From Paracoccaceae bacterium (lineage in GTDB: Bacteria > Pseudomonadota > Alphaproteobacteria > Rhodobacterales > Rhodobacteraceae), in contig WKFI01000012.1 of the NCBI GenBank assembly GCA_014872875.1, positions 186,001 to 250,000 of the forward strand: 64,000 nt of DNA. The letters run 5' to 3'. Below, piece by piece: positions 42,744-51,880 of the stretch. The position numbers were made by a program, and so were the translations under genes. A model generated the notes under the pieces. It worked only from the letters and a program-made list of their open reading frames with translations, was not told the DNA's origin and did no database searches. Positions within the stretch are counted from its first letter, which is position 1; every line of letters begins with the position of its first letter.

Positions 42744-45194
42744 ATGTCCCGCCCGTTGCCCATCGACGCCATTCTCCCCGACTTGATTCGGGCCCTTTCA
42801 ACCAGAGGCCGCGCCGTGCTTCAGGCCCCGCCCGGCACGGGCAAGACCACCCGGGTACCTTTGGCCATGCTCCAGGCCGGCCTGACCAAGGGCCGAATCG
42901 TGATGCTGGAACCCCGGCGGCTCGCGGCACGCGCCGCGGCCGAACGCATGGCAGAAACCCTTGGCGAGAAGGTGGGGCAGACAGTCGGTTACCGAATTCG
43001 GGGTGATGCGCGCGTCTCGGAACAGACCCGGATCGAGGTGGTTACCGAAGGCATCCTGACGCGAATGCTGCAATCGGACCCGGACCTGCCGAGCGTTGGC
43101 GCGGTTCTGTTCGATGAATTCCACGAACGTTCACTGAACGCCGATCTGGGGCTGGCGCTGTGTCTGGAAGTGGCCGAAGCACTGCGCGACGACCTTATCC
43201 TGCTGGCCATGTCCGCGACGCTGGACGCGGGGCCGGTGGCCCGGTTGATGGATGCGCCATTGATCACTTCCGAAGGTCGCGCCTTTCCGGTCGAAACCCG
43301 ATGGCTGGATACGCCTCTGGGCCCCAAGGCCCGACGTCTGGATGCGCTTGTCGATCTGGTGGTCCGTGCCGAGGCCGAGAGCCGTGACATCGGGCATGGC
43401 ATCCTTGTCTTTCTGCCCGGTGAAGGCGAAATCCGCCGTGCCGCGGCGCAACTGAGTACGCGCCTGCCAGACAATTGCAGCGTCCTGCCGCTCTATGGTG
43501 CCCTGCCCTTTGATCAACAACGCCTGGCCATTCAGCCCGCGAAACAAGGGCGCAAGGTTGTTCTGGCCACTGCCATCGCAGAAACCTCGCTAACGATCCG
43601 TGACGTGCGTGTCGTGGTTGATATAGGCCAAGCCCGGCGCGCCCGGTTCGACCCCGGATCAGGCATGTCACGGCTGGTGACTGAACGCGTGACCCGGGCG
43701 GAGGCAACCCAACGGGCTGGACGCGCTGGCCGTGTGGCAGCAGGCTTGTGTTTCCGGCTTTGGACAAAGGGAGAGGAAGGCGCACTGGCCGCCTTTCCAC
43801 CGGCCGAAATCGAATCCGCTGATCTGACCGGGCTGGCGCTCGAGCTGTCCTTGTGGGGAGCGTCCCCCCAAGATCTGGCCTTCCTGACCCATCCCCCGGA
43901 GGGGGCCATGGCCGAGGCCAAGACATTGCTGCACATGCTGGGCGCCCTTGATGCCAAGGATCGGATCACCGATCACGGTCGGCAACTCGCCCGCCTGCCT
44001 TTGCACCCTCGTCTGGCCCATATGCTGAGCCTTGGCGGCGCCGAAGCCGCGCCGCTGGCTGCACTCCTGTCGGAACGCGATCCCTTGCGTGGAGCGCCTG
44101 CCGATCTGAGCCTGCGGAACGAGGCCGTGAAAGACCCCAAGACCTTCCAGTCCCGTCGCCCCTTTCAGCTCGATCGCGGCACGGTCGAACGCATCCGGGT
44201 CGAGGGGAAAAGGCTGCGCCAGAAAGCCGGACGGACCGAGGATCGCGTCAGCTGGGCACGATTGGCCGCGTTGGCCTATCCGGATCGCATAGGCCAGCGC
44301 CGTAAGGGCGACATGCCGCGCTATGTTCTGTCGGGCGGCAAGGGCGCGGTTCTGGATGCAGGCGACACACTGGCCGCTGCACCATTCCTTGTAGCGCTCG
44401 ACACAGACGGTAACCCGCGCGAAGCGCGGATCCGTCTGGCGGCCCAGATTGGCGCCTCTGACATCCGCGATCTTTTTGCCGGTCAGATCAACCGGGAAGA
44501 CAGCTGTGTGTGGTCAAAGCGCGATCGCCGCGTCATTGCCAGACAGCGTGAGGTGTTCGGTGCCATCGCGCTGGACGAGCGGATCTGGAAGGATGTCCCG
44601 GCCGAGGCGGTCGCGGTGGCAATGCTCGACGGGGTCCGCGACCTCGGTTTGCGTCTGGACGGAGCGTCAGGACGACTGGCGCGACGGGTCGAATTGGTCC
44701 GGGCCGAAGGGCACGACCTGCCCGACTTCTCGGAACCCGGTCTACTGGCCACCCTGGAGGAGTGGCTGTTGCCAATGCTGACCGGGGTGCGCAGTGCCGA
44801 GGATTGGAAGCGCTTTGATCTTTTACCTGCGCTTAAGTCCGCTCTTGACTGGAGCCAAACCCAGCTGCTGGATCGGCTGGCCCCACCACATTTCACCACG
44901 CCTTTGGGACGCAAAATTCCCATCAATTATGATGAACACGGCCCCGAAATCTCGGTCCGCCTGCAGGAAATGTTCGGCGTCACCCAGCACCCGCGTGTGG
45001 GGGGAGAGGCATTAAAGATCAACTTGCTGTCACCCGCGCAACGTCCGATCCAGATCACCCGCGATCTGCCCGGCTTCTGGGCGGGTTCCTACGCCGATGT
45101 ACGCAAGGATATGCGCGCGCAGTACCCCAAACATCCCTGGCCGGAGGATCCGACCCAATCCGACCCGACCTTGCGCGCAAAACCTCGAAAATAG
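42744..45194 (+). CDS. hrpB: ATP-dependent helicase HrpB
   Basis: 816 residues, full length. DEAH/RHA family helicase of uncertain cellular role in most bacteria (linked to mRNA processing or cell wall in some species). Motifs in order: APPGTGKTTRVP (I), FDEFHERSLNADLGL (II), AMSATLDAG (III), TAIAETSLTI (V) and QRAGRAGRVAAG (VI), then the HA2 domain, and the HrpB-specific C-terminal domain (LLSPAQRPIQITRDLPGFW near the end). It starts 60 bases after the mobile element, so the insertion may have altered its promoter. A perfect 8-bp hairpin without T tract follows the stop. Confidence 0.94.
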   Translation: MSRPLPIDAILPDLIRALSTRGRAVLQAPPGTGKTTRVPLAMLQAGLTKGRIVMLEPRRLAARAAAERMAETLGEKVGQTVGYRIRGDARVSEQTRIEVVTEGILTRMLQSDPDLPSVGAVLFDEFHERSLNADLGLALCLEVAEALRDDLILLAMSATLDAGPVARLMDAPLITSEGRAFPVETRWLDTPLGPKARRLDALVDLVVRAEAESRDIGHGILVFLPGEGEIRRAAAQLSTRLPDNCSVLPLYGALPFDQQRLAIQPAKQGRKVVLATAIAETSLTIRDVRVVVDIGQARRARFDPGSGMSRLVTERVTRAEATQRAGRAGRVAAGLCFRLWTKGEEGALAAFPPAEIESADLTGLALELSLWGASPQDLAFLTHPPEGAMAEAKTLLHMLGALDAKDRITDHGRQLARLPLHPRLAHMLSLGGAEAAPLAALLSERDPLRGAPADLSLRNEAVKDPKTFQSRRPFQLDRGTVERIRVEGKRLRQKAGRTEDRVSWARLAALAYPDRIGQRRKGDMPRYVLSGGKGAVLDAGDTLAAAPFLVALDTDGNPREARIRLAAQIGASDIRDLFAGQINREDSCVWSKRDRRVIARQREVFGAIALDERIWKDVPAEAVAVAMLDGVRDLGLRLDGASGRLARRVELVRAEGHDLPDFSEPGLLATLEEWLLPMLTGVRSAEDWKRFDLLPALKSALDWSQTQLLDRLAPPHFTTPLGRKIPINYDEHGPEISVRLQEMFGVTQHPRVGGEALKINLLSPAQRPIQITRDLPGFWAGSYADVRKDMRAQYPKHPWPEDPTQSDPTLRAKPRK

Positions 45195-45202
45195 GCTCTA
45201 CC

Positions 45203-45257
45203 GCAGCGCCGTAAAGGCGCTGCCGCGCCCAACGGAAGGAGAGGCCCCTGGGGCCTC
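45203..45257 (+). terminator. Two palindromes after hrpB (terminator-like)
   Basis: GCAGCGCC (45203-45210), loop gtaaa, GGCGCTGC (45216-45223); then a near-continuous palindrome GAGGCCCC-T-GGGGCCTC (45241-45257). They lie between convergent hrpB and the SDR gene. No T tract is present on either strand, so the mode of action is uncertain. Confidence 0.45.
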
Positions 45258-45316
45258 GAACGACTGGCGGGAGAGCTCAAGGGGAAGAGAAAAGGCGATA
45301 ATCTTCACATGGTTGC

Positions 45317-46069
45317 TCATGGTTGGCGCAAAGAAGGCAGTCCAATACCTGTAGCCTGAAAACCGCCATCGGCCGCCAGGATCTGACCGGTGATGTAACT
45401 GGCCTTATCGCTCAGCAGGAATGAAATCGCCGCAGCGATCTCGGCCTCGCTGCCGTACCGGTTCAAAGGGATGGCATCGTGGTAAGCGTCGATGATGTCC
45501 CGGCTGTGCACCGCCATGGCCAGTTTCGTCGCCACAGGACCCGGCGCCACGGCATTGACGCGGATGCCCAACTCCCCCAGCTCGGCGGCCTGTTGCAGGG
45601 TCAGCTGAGCCAGACCCGCCTTCGACGTGCCATAGGCCACGCGCAAGGTGCTCGCCCGCAGCCCCGAAATAGAGGTGATATTCACGACCGCCCCGCCGCC
45701 TTCTGCGGCCAGAAGATCGGTAAAGGCCTGGGTCATCAGGAAGGGACCGTCCAGATTGGTTTCCATCACCCGGCGCCAACGCTCGAAACTGGTCTCCCGG
45801 ATGGGTCCGAAATCGGCGACACCAGCATTGTTTACCAACCCGTCCAGACGCCCAAACCCTGACGTGATCTGGTCCACCGAGCGCGCAACATCTTCGGGGC
45901 GCGACACATCGGCTTCGATCGCCAGAACATCGCCCAGCGCCTCGGCCGCGCGCGCCAGTTCCGGGCCGTCGCGGTCCAGGATGGCCACCCGCCAACCCAT
46001 CTCCTTCAACTCCCTGGCCGTCGCCAATCCAATTCCCCGTGCACCACCGGTGATCAATGCCGTGTTCAT
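45317..46069 (-). CDS. SDR family oxidoreductase, substrate unknown
   Basis: 250 residues from the ATG at 46069. Classical short-chain dehydrogenase: cofactor loop TGGARGIGLATA, acidic residue AILDRDG (suggesting NAD preference), NNAG, catalytic Ser in TSISGL, and Tyr/Lys in VAYGTSKAG. The C-terminal GQILAADGGFQATG is standard. It starts 24 bases after the gnd stop on the same strand and is probably co-transcribed, so a sugar-acid substrate such as a gluconate derivative is a reasonable guess, but nothing in the sequence proves it. Confidence 0.87.
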   Translation of the reverse strand: MNTALITGGARGIGLATARELKEMGWRVAILDRDGPELARAAEALGDVLAIEADVSRPEDVARSVDQITSGFGRLDGLVNNAGVADFGPIRETSFERWRRVMETNLDGPFLMTQAFTDLLAAEGGGAVVNITSISGLRASTLRVAYGTSKAGLAQLTLQQAAELGELGIRVNAVAPGPVATKLAMAVHSRDIIDAYHDAIPLNRYGSEAEIAAAISFLLSDKASYITGQILAADGGFQATGIGLPSLRQP

Positions 46070-46092
46070 GTTGTTCTGCCTTGCAAGTTCGC

Positions 46093-47493
46093 TCAGCCCC
46101 ATTCGCCGTTGAAGCGACCGGTTCTGTCAATCCGTTCAAATCCATGCGCGCCAAAGACGTCGCGTTGTGCCTGAATCAGGTTGGCACTGCTCCGCGCCTG
46201 ACGAACACTGTCATACCAGGCCAGCGCACCCGCCAGGGATGGCACTGGCAAACCGGTCTGAACCGCACTGGCAACCACATGACGCAGTGCCGGGACTGAC
46301 CCTTCCAACGCTTCTACCATACGCGGAGCGAGCAGCAGATGACCTTGGGGCATATCTTCATTCAACGCTGCACCAATCTCGTTCAGCAAAGTCGAACGGA
46401 TGATGCACCCCGCGCGCCAGATCTCGGCCACGCGTGCAAGATTCAAGCTCCATCCATGCTGATCAGAGGCCGCCTGCAGGATCCCGAAACCCTGCGCATG
46501 GGACAGGATACGTCCTGCCAGCAGCGCCTGTTCCAACATCTGGGAGCCGGGCAACCCACCAACCAGATCGCTTCCGGGCAAGGTCGTGGCCGCGGTTTCC
46601 CGCAATGACTTGTTCGCAGACCAGGCCCGCGCTGCCACCGCGCCTTCGATTGTCGAGGCGGACTGTCCCAATTTCAATGCCTCGATCACGGTCCAGCGCC
46701 CGGTTCCCTTTTGCCCGGCCTTGTCCTGGATCATATCCACCATCGGTTGACCGGTCTCGGGGTCCGGCTCTTCCAACGCTATCGCGGTCACATCCACCAG
46801 GAATGAGGCCAGAGCACCCGAGCTCCAGTCTCGAAAAAGGGCCGCGATGTCGCCTGCAGACCATCCTCCGCCATCGCGCAGCAGACCATAGATTTCGGCG
46901 ATCATCTGCATGTCGGCATATTCAATCCCGTTGTGGACTGTCTTGACGAAATGCCCCGCTCCGTCCGGTCCCAGATGATCCACGCACGGATCACCTTCGA
47001 ACCGCGCGGCAATCGCTGTCAGGATCGGCTGCAACCGCACCCAGCTGTCCGGTGTACCGCCGACCATCATCGACGGTCCGTGCCGCGCCCCTCTCGCGCC
47101 CCCAGATACGCCCATACCCACGTAAGAGAGGCCTCGTGCTTCAACCTCTCGGGTACGACGCATGGTATCGTTGAAATCTGCGTTGCCGGCATCGACCACC
47201 ATGTCGCCGGGCTCCAGCAGCGGCAGCACCTGCGCCAACATTGCATCCAGTGGCGCGCCGGACGGGATCATGAACAAGACGACGCGTGGTTTGGCCAGGC
47301 GGGTTACAAAGGTCTCCAGATCATAGGCCGGCAGCAGGTTTTCGCCCAGATGACTGGCACCTTCGACAAACGGGGCGATCCAATCATGTTCACGATTGGC
47401 AACTGCGGTTGCGAACCCGTGCTCCGCCAGGTTCAAAGCAAGGGCACGACCCATGGTTCCCAGTCCATAAACCCCGATATCCGCCTGCTTCAT
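46093..47493 (-). CDS. gnd: 6-phosphogluconate dehydrogenase, decarboxylating
   Basis: 466 residues, the long (NADP-dependent) form. It converts 6-phosphogluconate to ribulose 5-phosphate and CO2 in the oxidative pentose phosphate pathway. The nucleotide fold GLGTMGRALALNLAEHG, MVVDAGNADFNDT, the substrate loop GVSGGARGARHGPSMMVGG, and the catalytic KTVHNGIEYADMQMIAE are all intact. A leading role in an operon with the following SDR gene is likely. Confidence 0.94.
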   Translation of the reverse strand: MKQADIGVYGLGTMGRALALNLAEHGFATAVANREHDWIAPFVEGASHLGENLLPAYDLETFVTRLAKPRVVLFMIPSGAPLDAMLAQVLPLLEPGDMVVDAGNADFNDTMRRTREVEARGLSYVGMGVSGGARGARHGPSMMVGGTPDSWVRLQPILTAIAARFEGDPCVDHLGPDGAGHFVKTVHNGIEYADMQMIAEIYGLLRDGGGWSAGDIAALFRDWSSGALASFLVDVTAIALEEPDPETGQPMVDMIQDKAGQKGTGRWTVIEALKLGQSASTIEGAVAARAWSANKSLRETAATTLPGSDLVGGLPGSQMLEQALLAGRILSHAQGFGILQAASDQHGWSLNLARVAEIWRAGCIIRSTLLNEIGAALNEDMPQGHLLLAPRMVEALEGSVPALRHVVASAVQTGLPVPSLAGALAWYDSVRQARSSANLIQAQRDVFGAHGFERIDRTGRFNGEWG

Positions 47494-47706
47494 AAGCGCT
47501 CCTTCGCCCTGTTTTCATCTTGTCCGCGTCCGCATCAAACAGCTTCGTGCGAAATTGCCCGATTATGCCCGATTCCCGAGGACTTTTAACCCCAAACCAG
47601 ACAGAGTTACGGACTTGACCCTTGGCAAAGACGCACTTGATATGTATATACACTCAGTTAATCGCAGCGATAAAGCTTGCAAGGGAAAGAAACAGGCTTC
47701 GTACCA

Positions 47707-48165
47707 ATGACAAATCTGATGACACAAGCTTGGGAGGAGGTTCTCAAGCCGATGTTCTTCCGTCCACGCCGCGTCCAGGTGGCGGCATTGTGTTACCGTA
47801 AGACCGGTACGGACCTGGACGTGTTGATGGTGACCAGCCGGGATACAGGACGCTGGATCATTCCCAAGGGTTGGCCGATCCCCGGCAAAGACGGGGCGCA
47901 GTCCGCTTTGCAGGAAGCATGGGAAGAGGCCGGCGTGACCGCGGGCGCCCTTCAGGACGATCCGATCGGCACGTATGACTACGTCAAACGTCACAATGAT
48001 CGTCCGGATGAACCAATAGAGACGTATGTTTTCAAGGTCGAAGTGGATGATCTGGCTGCTGACTACCCGGAAGCAGGGAGCCGCAAACGCCAGTGGATGA
48101 AACCTGACGAAGCGGCAAACCTTGTTCACGAACCGCAACTGAAGGACCTGCTGCGCGGCTTGTAG
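47707..48165 (+). CDS. NUDIX hydrolase with variant Nudix box
   Basis: 152 residues from the ATG at 47707; a TTG ten codons upstream is a less likely start. It hydrolyses a nucleoside diphosphate linked to X, in this subgroup often diadenosine polyphosphates or inositol pyrophosphates. The box reads PKGWPIPGKDGAQSALQEAWEEAGV: the EEAGV part is kept but the usual early Glu is replaced and the Arg of REx2EE is Gln, a variant found in DIPP-like proteins. Residues V-R-E dipeptides for metal binding are still possible. A single gene, terminating in TAG. Confidence 0.85.
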   Translation: MTNLMTQAWEEVLKPMFFRPRRVQVAALCYRKTGTDLDVLMVTSRDTGRWIIPKGWPIPGKDGAQSALQEAWEEAGVTAGALQDDPIGTYDYVKRHNDRPDEPIETYVFKVEVDDLAADYPEAGSRKRQWMKPDEAANLVHEPQLKDLLRGL

Positions 48166-48270
48166 GAGCACCTCAGCCTTGCACTGCTGGGTCAGCCTCA
48201 TAAACCGGCTACAGCGTCATTGCGACGCCTCGCCATGCCTGCACGCGCGCGCCAAACCCGGATAACTGTC

Positions 48271-49749
48271 ATGCCACAAGACACCCGCTCAGAGTGGCAG
48301 ACTCTGGACAAGGACCTCAAACGTATTTCCCAGCTTGAACTGGCGGCGACGTATGTGTCGCGCCCCTTGGTTGGGCTTGGTGTCGGGCTGGCCTTTGTCA
48401 TAGTTGCCGGACTTACAGCCGCTGTGTTCTTTGGAACCGCGTCCGGCAGTTTGGTCGTGGTTCTGGCCGCGATCTTTGGCGCCTACATGGCGCTGAATAT
48501 CGGCGCCAATGACGTCGCCAACAACATGGGACCTGCAGTGGGTGCCAATGCGTTGCCTATGGCTGCTGCCATCGCGTTGGCAGCTGTTTGTGAAAGTGCA
48601 GGAGCGCTTTTGGCCGGTGGCGACGTCATCCAGACGGTATCGCGCGAAATCATCTCGCCGGAGCCGTTGGAGGATCCCGAAACACTTGTCTGGGCAATGC
48701 TTGCTGCGTCGCTCTCAGCCGCCCTGTGGGTGAATCTGGCGACGCTGGTACGAGCTCCGGTTTCAACAACACACGCGGTAATCGGAGGTATTCTGGGCGC
48801 AGGCATAGCCGCCGCTGGTTTGGGTGCTGTGAACTGGAGCACCATTGGTCAGATCGCCTCTGGCTGGCTGGTCGCGCCCTTGCTGGGGGGCGGAATTGCT
48901 GCAGCGCTGTTGGCGTTGATCAAGACGCAAATCATGTTCGTGTCCGATAAGCTGGCTGCCGCGCGGTTCTGGCTTCCGATCCTGATCGGCCTGATGGCGG
49001 GCAGCTTCGTCACTTATCTGGCCATCAAGGGCCTGAACCGCTTGGTGTCGGTGAGTGGCGAGACAGCCCTGTTGACGGGATTGGTTGTCGGATCTTTGAC
49101 CTGTCTGCTGGCCCGCCCTCTGATCCGCCGGCAGGCCGAGGGGTTGGAGAACCGAAATAGGTCGCTCAAAGCGCTGTTCACGGTGCCTTTGATCCTGAGC
49201 GCGGCACTGCTGTCCTTCGCCCACGGAGCCAATGATGTTGCCAATGCGGTCGGCCCGTTGGCAGCCATCGTTCACACGGTCGAATTCGGCAGTTTCGCCG
49301 CCCAGGTGCCGGTTCCGGTTTGGGTCATGATGATCGGGGCTTTCGGAATTTCCTTTGGCCTGTTCCTTTTCGGCCCACGCCTGATCCGAATGGTCGGTCA
49401 ACAGATCACCCGCCTCAACCCGATGCGGGCCTATTGCGTGGCACTGTCCACCGCCATCACCGTCATCCTGGCCAGCTGGCTGGGTCTGCCGGTCAGTTCC
49501 ACACATGTCGCCGTGGGCGGCGTGTTCGGAGTAGGGTTGTTCCGCGAATGGTACATGGCGCACAGGCTGCGAAAGTCCCGCAAATTCTATGCGCTGGGGG
49601 ATTTGATGGCGCATGAAGAGCATCGCCGCCGCAGGCTGGTGCGCCGCTCCCACCTGCTGTCCATTCTGGCGGCCTGGGTTGTGACGGTTCCGGCTTCGGC
49701 GTTGATGTCGGCAGTTCTGTTCCAGCTTTTGCAAGTGATCATATCTTGA
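48271..49749 (+). CDS. Inorganic phosphate transporter, PiT family
   Basis: 492 residues from the ATG at 48271; in-frame starts upstream exist (48235, TTG 48220) and the choice is uncertain. About eleven or twelve transmembrane helices. Two inverted signature repeats are seen: NIGANDVANNMGPAVGANAL and HGANDVANAVGPLAAI, the hallmark of the low-affinity, proton-coupled PiT permease. A long hydrophilic loop of RQAEGLENRNRSLKA lies between. No regulatory PhoU-like gene is adjacent. Its 3' end is followed closely by the convergent PanE-like gene. Confidence 0.9.
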   Translation: MPQDTRSEWQTLDKDLKRISQLELAATYVSRPLVGLGVGLAFVIVAGLTAAVFFGTASGSLVVVLAAIFGAYMALNIGANDVANNMGPAVGANALPMAAAIALAAVCESAGALLAGGDVIQTVSREIISPEPLEDPETLVWAMLAASLSAALWVNLATLVRAPVSTTHAVIGGILGAGIAAAGLGAVNWSTIGQIASGWLVAPLLGGGIAAALLALIKTQIMFVSDKLAAARFWLPILIGLMAGSFVTYLAIKGLNRLVSVSGETALLTGLVVGSLTCLLARPLIRRQAEGLENRNRSLKALFTVPLILSAALLSFAHGANDVANAVGPLAAIVHTVEFGSFAAQVPVPVWVMMIGAFGISFGLFLFGPRLIRMVGQQITRLNPMRAYCVALSTAITVILASWLGLPVSSTHVAVGGVFGVGLFREWYMAHRLRKSRKFYALGDLMAHEEHRRRRLVRRSHLLSILAAWVVTVPASALMSAVLFQLLQVIIS

Positions 49750-49755
49750 CCCGTC

Positions 49756-50754
49756 TCACACCCGAAATGCATCCGGACCCAGCCGTTTGAACTGTGCCCC
49801 TTCCGCTTCGGCACGTTGCACCGCATCCAAAACCTGACGGCAGATCACGGCGGACCGTCCAAGGGTCTCAGCCAAACGAAGGATCTCGCCTTGCAATTCC
49901 TCGACCTCGGTCTTGCGCCCTTGCATCAGGTCGTAGGCCATCGAGCTTCGGGCGTGCTGATCAATTGACAACATCCGCGATGCGACGCGCAAAAACAGCG
50001 GCGTCGGCAGCCGCAAAATCCATGGCAGTACCCCGGCAGGCACCGGGGCGGGTGGATTTACGGCAACGCCCGCCGCTTTGAACACGGACAACGCTTCGGT
50101 CATCTGCGCGGCCATGACCTGCCGCCACGCACGATCAAGCAATTGCTCACGCAGGTTCAGCCCTGACAGCGCGTTGAGTGCATTGTTCAGATTTATCAGC
50201 AGTTTTCCCCACTGCACGGCCTCGATCCGGTCGGAACCACAAAGCGGTAGATCCGGCACATTCAGGACGGTGTGCAGGGCTCCGGACCCGTTTTCAATCA
50301 CGATGTCTCCCGAACTGGCCCGATGAAAGCGTCCGTCTTCTGCCCTGATCACGTTAAAGGGCACCATGGCCGCGCGGACATCCCTGCCCGGCAAGGCATC
50401 TCGCAGAGTTCGGATATTTGACAGACCGTTCTGGAAGCTCAGGATAACGGCATCTGCAGGCGCATGGGTGCGGATGAAATCTGCCATCTCCTGTGTCGCG
50501 CCCGATTTTACCGCAACCACGATGATGTTGCCTTGCGCAAGACAGTCGGCATCCGTTCGGGCAGCAAATCGATCCGGGGCCAGGTGCAGGTTCAATCCGG
50601 CATAGTCGGACAGGTGCAATCCCTGCGCCGCGATCGGCTCCATCAGTCGAGGCCGTCCCAGCAGCGTGACCGGGATCCCGGCCTCGGCCCACAGCCCCCC
50701 CACGAAACAGCCGATGCTTCCGGCGCCTGCGACAACGATCTTCGGATCTGTCAT
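49756..50754 (-). CDS. 2-dehydropantoate 2-reductase family protein (PanE-like)
   Basis: 332 residues from the ATG at 50754 (a Met four codons earlier is possible). It belongs to the ketopantoate reductase family, which supplies pantoate for CoA synthesis: the N-terminal NADP fold (VVAGAGSIGCFVGGLWAEAG), VKSGATQEM, FQNGLSN, and the C-terminal catalytic lysine segment WGKLLINLNNALNAL. Several family members have lost panE function, so the exact role is uncertain. It lies downstream of argF on the same strand, with an inverted repeat in between. Confidence 0.82.
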   Translation of the reverse strand: MTDPKIVVAGAGSIGCFVGGLWAEAGIPVTLLGRPRLMEPIAAQGLHLSDYAGLNLHLAPDRFAARTDADCLAQGNIIVVAVKSGATQEMADFIRTHAPADAVILSFQNGLSNIRTLRDALPGRDVRAAMVPFNVIRAEDGRFHRASSGDIVIENGSGALHTVLNVPDLPLCGSDRIEAVQWGKLLINLNNALNALSGLNLREQLLDRAWRQVMAAQMTEALSVFKAAGVAVNPPAPVPAGVLPWILRLPTPLFLRVASRMLSIDQHARSSMAYDLMQGRKTEVEELQGEILRLAETLGRSAVICRQVLDAVQRAEAEGAQFKRLGPDAFRV

Positions 50755-50768
50755 TAGCGTCCCCATAC

Positions 50769-50797
50769 TGGCGTGGCCGTACAATGCGGCCACACCA
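50769..50797 (-). terminator. Inverted repeat between argF and the PanE-like gene
   Basis: GTGGCCG (50773-50779), loop tacaatg, CGGCCAC (50787-50793), extendable outward to TGG/CCA after one mismatch. It may be a weak terminator of argD-argF transcripts or an RNA end stabiliser; no T run follows. Confidence 0.45.
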
Positions 50798-50872
50798 GAC
50801 AAGATCAGAGCAATCCCATCAGGAGGCAAGGCAGCATTCGCCCTTCACCGGGCAAATGCCGCAACGGCCCAA

Positions 50873-51799
50873 TCACTCCTGCAGGCACCAGCGCATGATC
50901 GCCTTTTGCGCGTGCAGGCGGTTTTCAGCCTCGTCAAAAATCACCGAGTTCGGACCATCCATCACTTCCGAGGTCGCTTCCTCCTCCCGGTGCGCGGGCA
51001 GACAGTGCATGAAAAGCGCGTCTGGCTTGGCGTGGCGCATCAGCTCGGCGTTGACCTGATAAGGGCGCAGCATGTTGTGGCGACGTTCTTTCGAAGACTG
51101 GCTGTCGTGCATGCTGACCCAGGTGTCTGCGACCACCAGATCCGCACCTTCGACCGCTTTAAACGCATCGCGCTCCACCTGGATCGAAGAGCCTTGCGCA
51201 CGGGCAAAGCCCATGAACTCCTCTTCCGGATCCAGCTGCGCCGGGCCGGTAAAGGTCATGTCGAACCCGAACTGTCCGGCAGCATGCAGGAAGGAGGCGC
51301 AGACATTGTTGCCGTCGCCAGTCCAGACCACCTTCTTGCCCTTGATCGGGCCGCGGTGCTCTTCGAATGTCATGACATCCGCCATGATCTGGCAGGGATG
51401 GGTGCGATCGGTCAGCCCATTGATCACCGGCACGTCGGAATACTCCGCCATCTCGGTCAGCACGGTTTCATCAAAAGTACGGATCATGATCATGTCCACA
51501 TACCGGCTGAGAACGCGCGCCGTATCGGCAATCGTCTCGCCGTGGCCCAGCTGCATGTCCTTGCCGCTCAGCACCATGGTCTGCCCGCCCATCTGGCGCA
51601 CCCCCACGTCAAAGGACACACGGGTCCGGGTCGAAGGTTTTTCAAATATCAGAGCGACCATCCGATCCTTCAGCGGAAGTTCATCATCCAACGCGGCCTT
51701 GGGGCGGCCCAGACGTGCCTGTTTGGTGACACTGGCCTGATCGATGATCTTGCGCAGCTCGGCTGGGTCGGTTTTGTGGATGTCGAGAAAATGGTTCAT
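50873..51799 (-). CDS. argF: Ornithine carbamoyltransferase
   Basis: 308 residues from the ATG at 51799. Makes citrulline from ornithine and carbamoyl phosphate in arginine synthesis. The carbamoyl phosphate site [14 protein letters not shown], the HPCQIMAD segment and the ornithine-binding [17 protein letters not shown] are intact. It follows argD by 76 bases on the same strand, forming an argDF pair. A degenerate copy of a dispersed repeat (51835-51880) lies in the gap. Directly after its stop is a 17-codon Cys-rich frame, discussed among the findings. Confidence 0.95.
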   Translation of the reverse strand: MNHFLDIHKTDPAELRKIIDQASVTKQARLGRPKAALDDELPLKDRMVALIFEKPSTRTRVSFDVGVRQMGGQTMVLSGKDMQLGHGETIADTARVLSRYVDMIMIRTFDETVLTEMAEYSDVPVINGLTDRTHPCQIMADVMTFEEHRGPIKGKKVVWTGDGNNVCASFLHAAGQFGFDMTFTGPAQLDPEEEFMGFARAQGSSIQVERDAFKAVEGADLVVADTWVSMHDSQSSKERRHNMLRPYQVNAELMRHAKPDALFMHCLPAHREEEATSEVMDGPNSVIFDEAENRLHAQKAIMRWCLQE

Positions 51800-51834
51800 G
51801 TCGGTATCGCTTTTGTCTGTTACAGGCCGGGAGC

Positions 51835-51880
51835 ATTGCCCCCTGGGCCTGCGGGTATTTTGAACGGGAAGAAGATCAGG
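51835..51880. repeat. Degenerate copy of a dispersed intergenic repeat (argD-argF gap)
   Basis: The segment GGGTATTTTGAACGGGAAGAA with a preceding CCCCC patch resembles the reverse complement of 54561-54630, which has GGTATTTTAGACCAGAAAGAA after CACCCCCGAA. The two are in intergenic positions and may belong to a REP-like family common in this bacterial group. Identity is partial. Confidence 0.4.
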
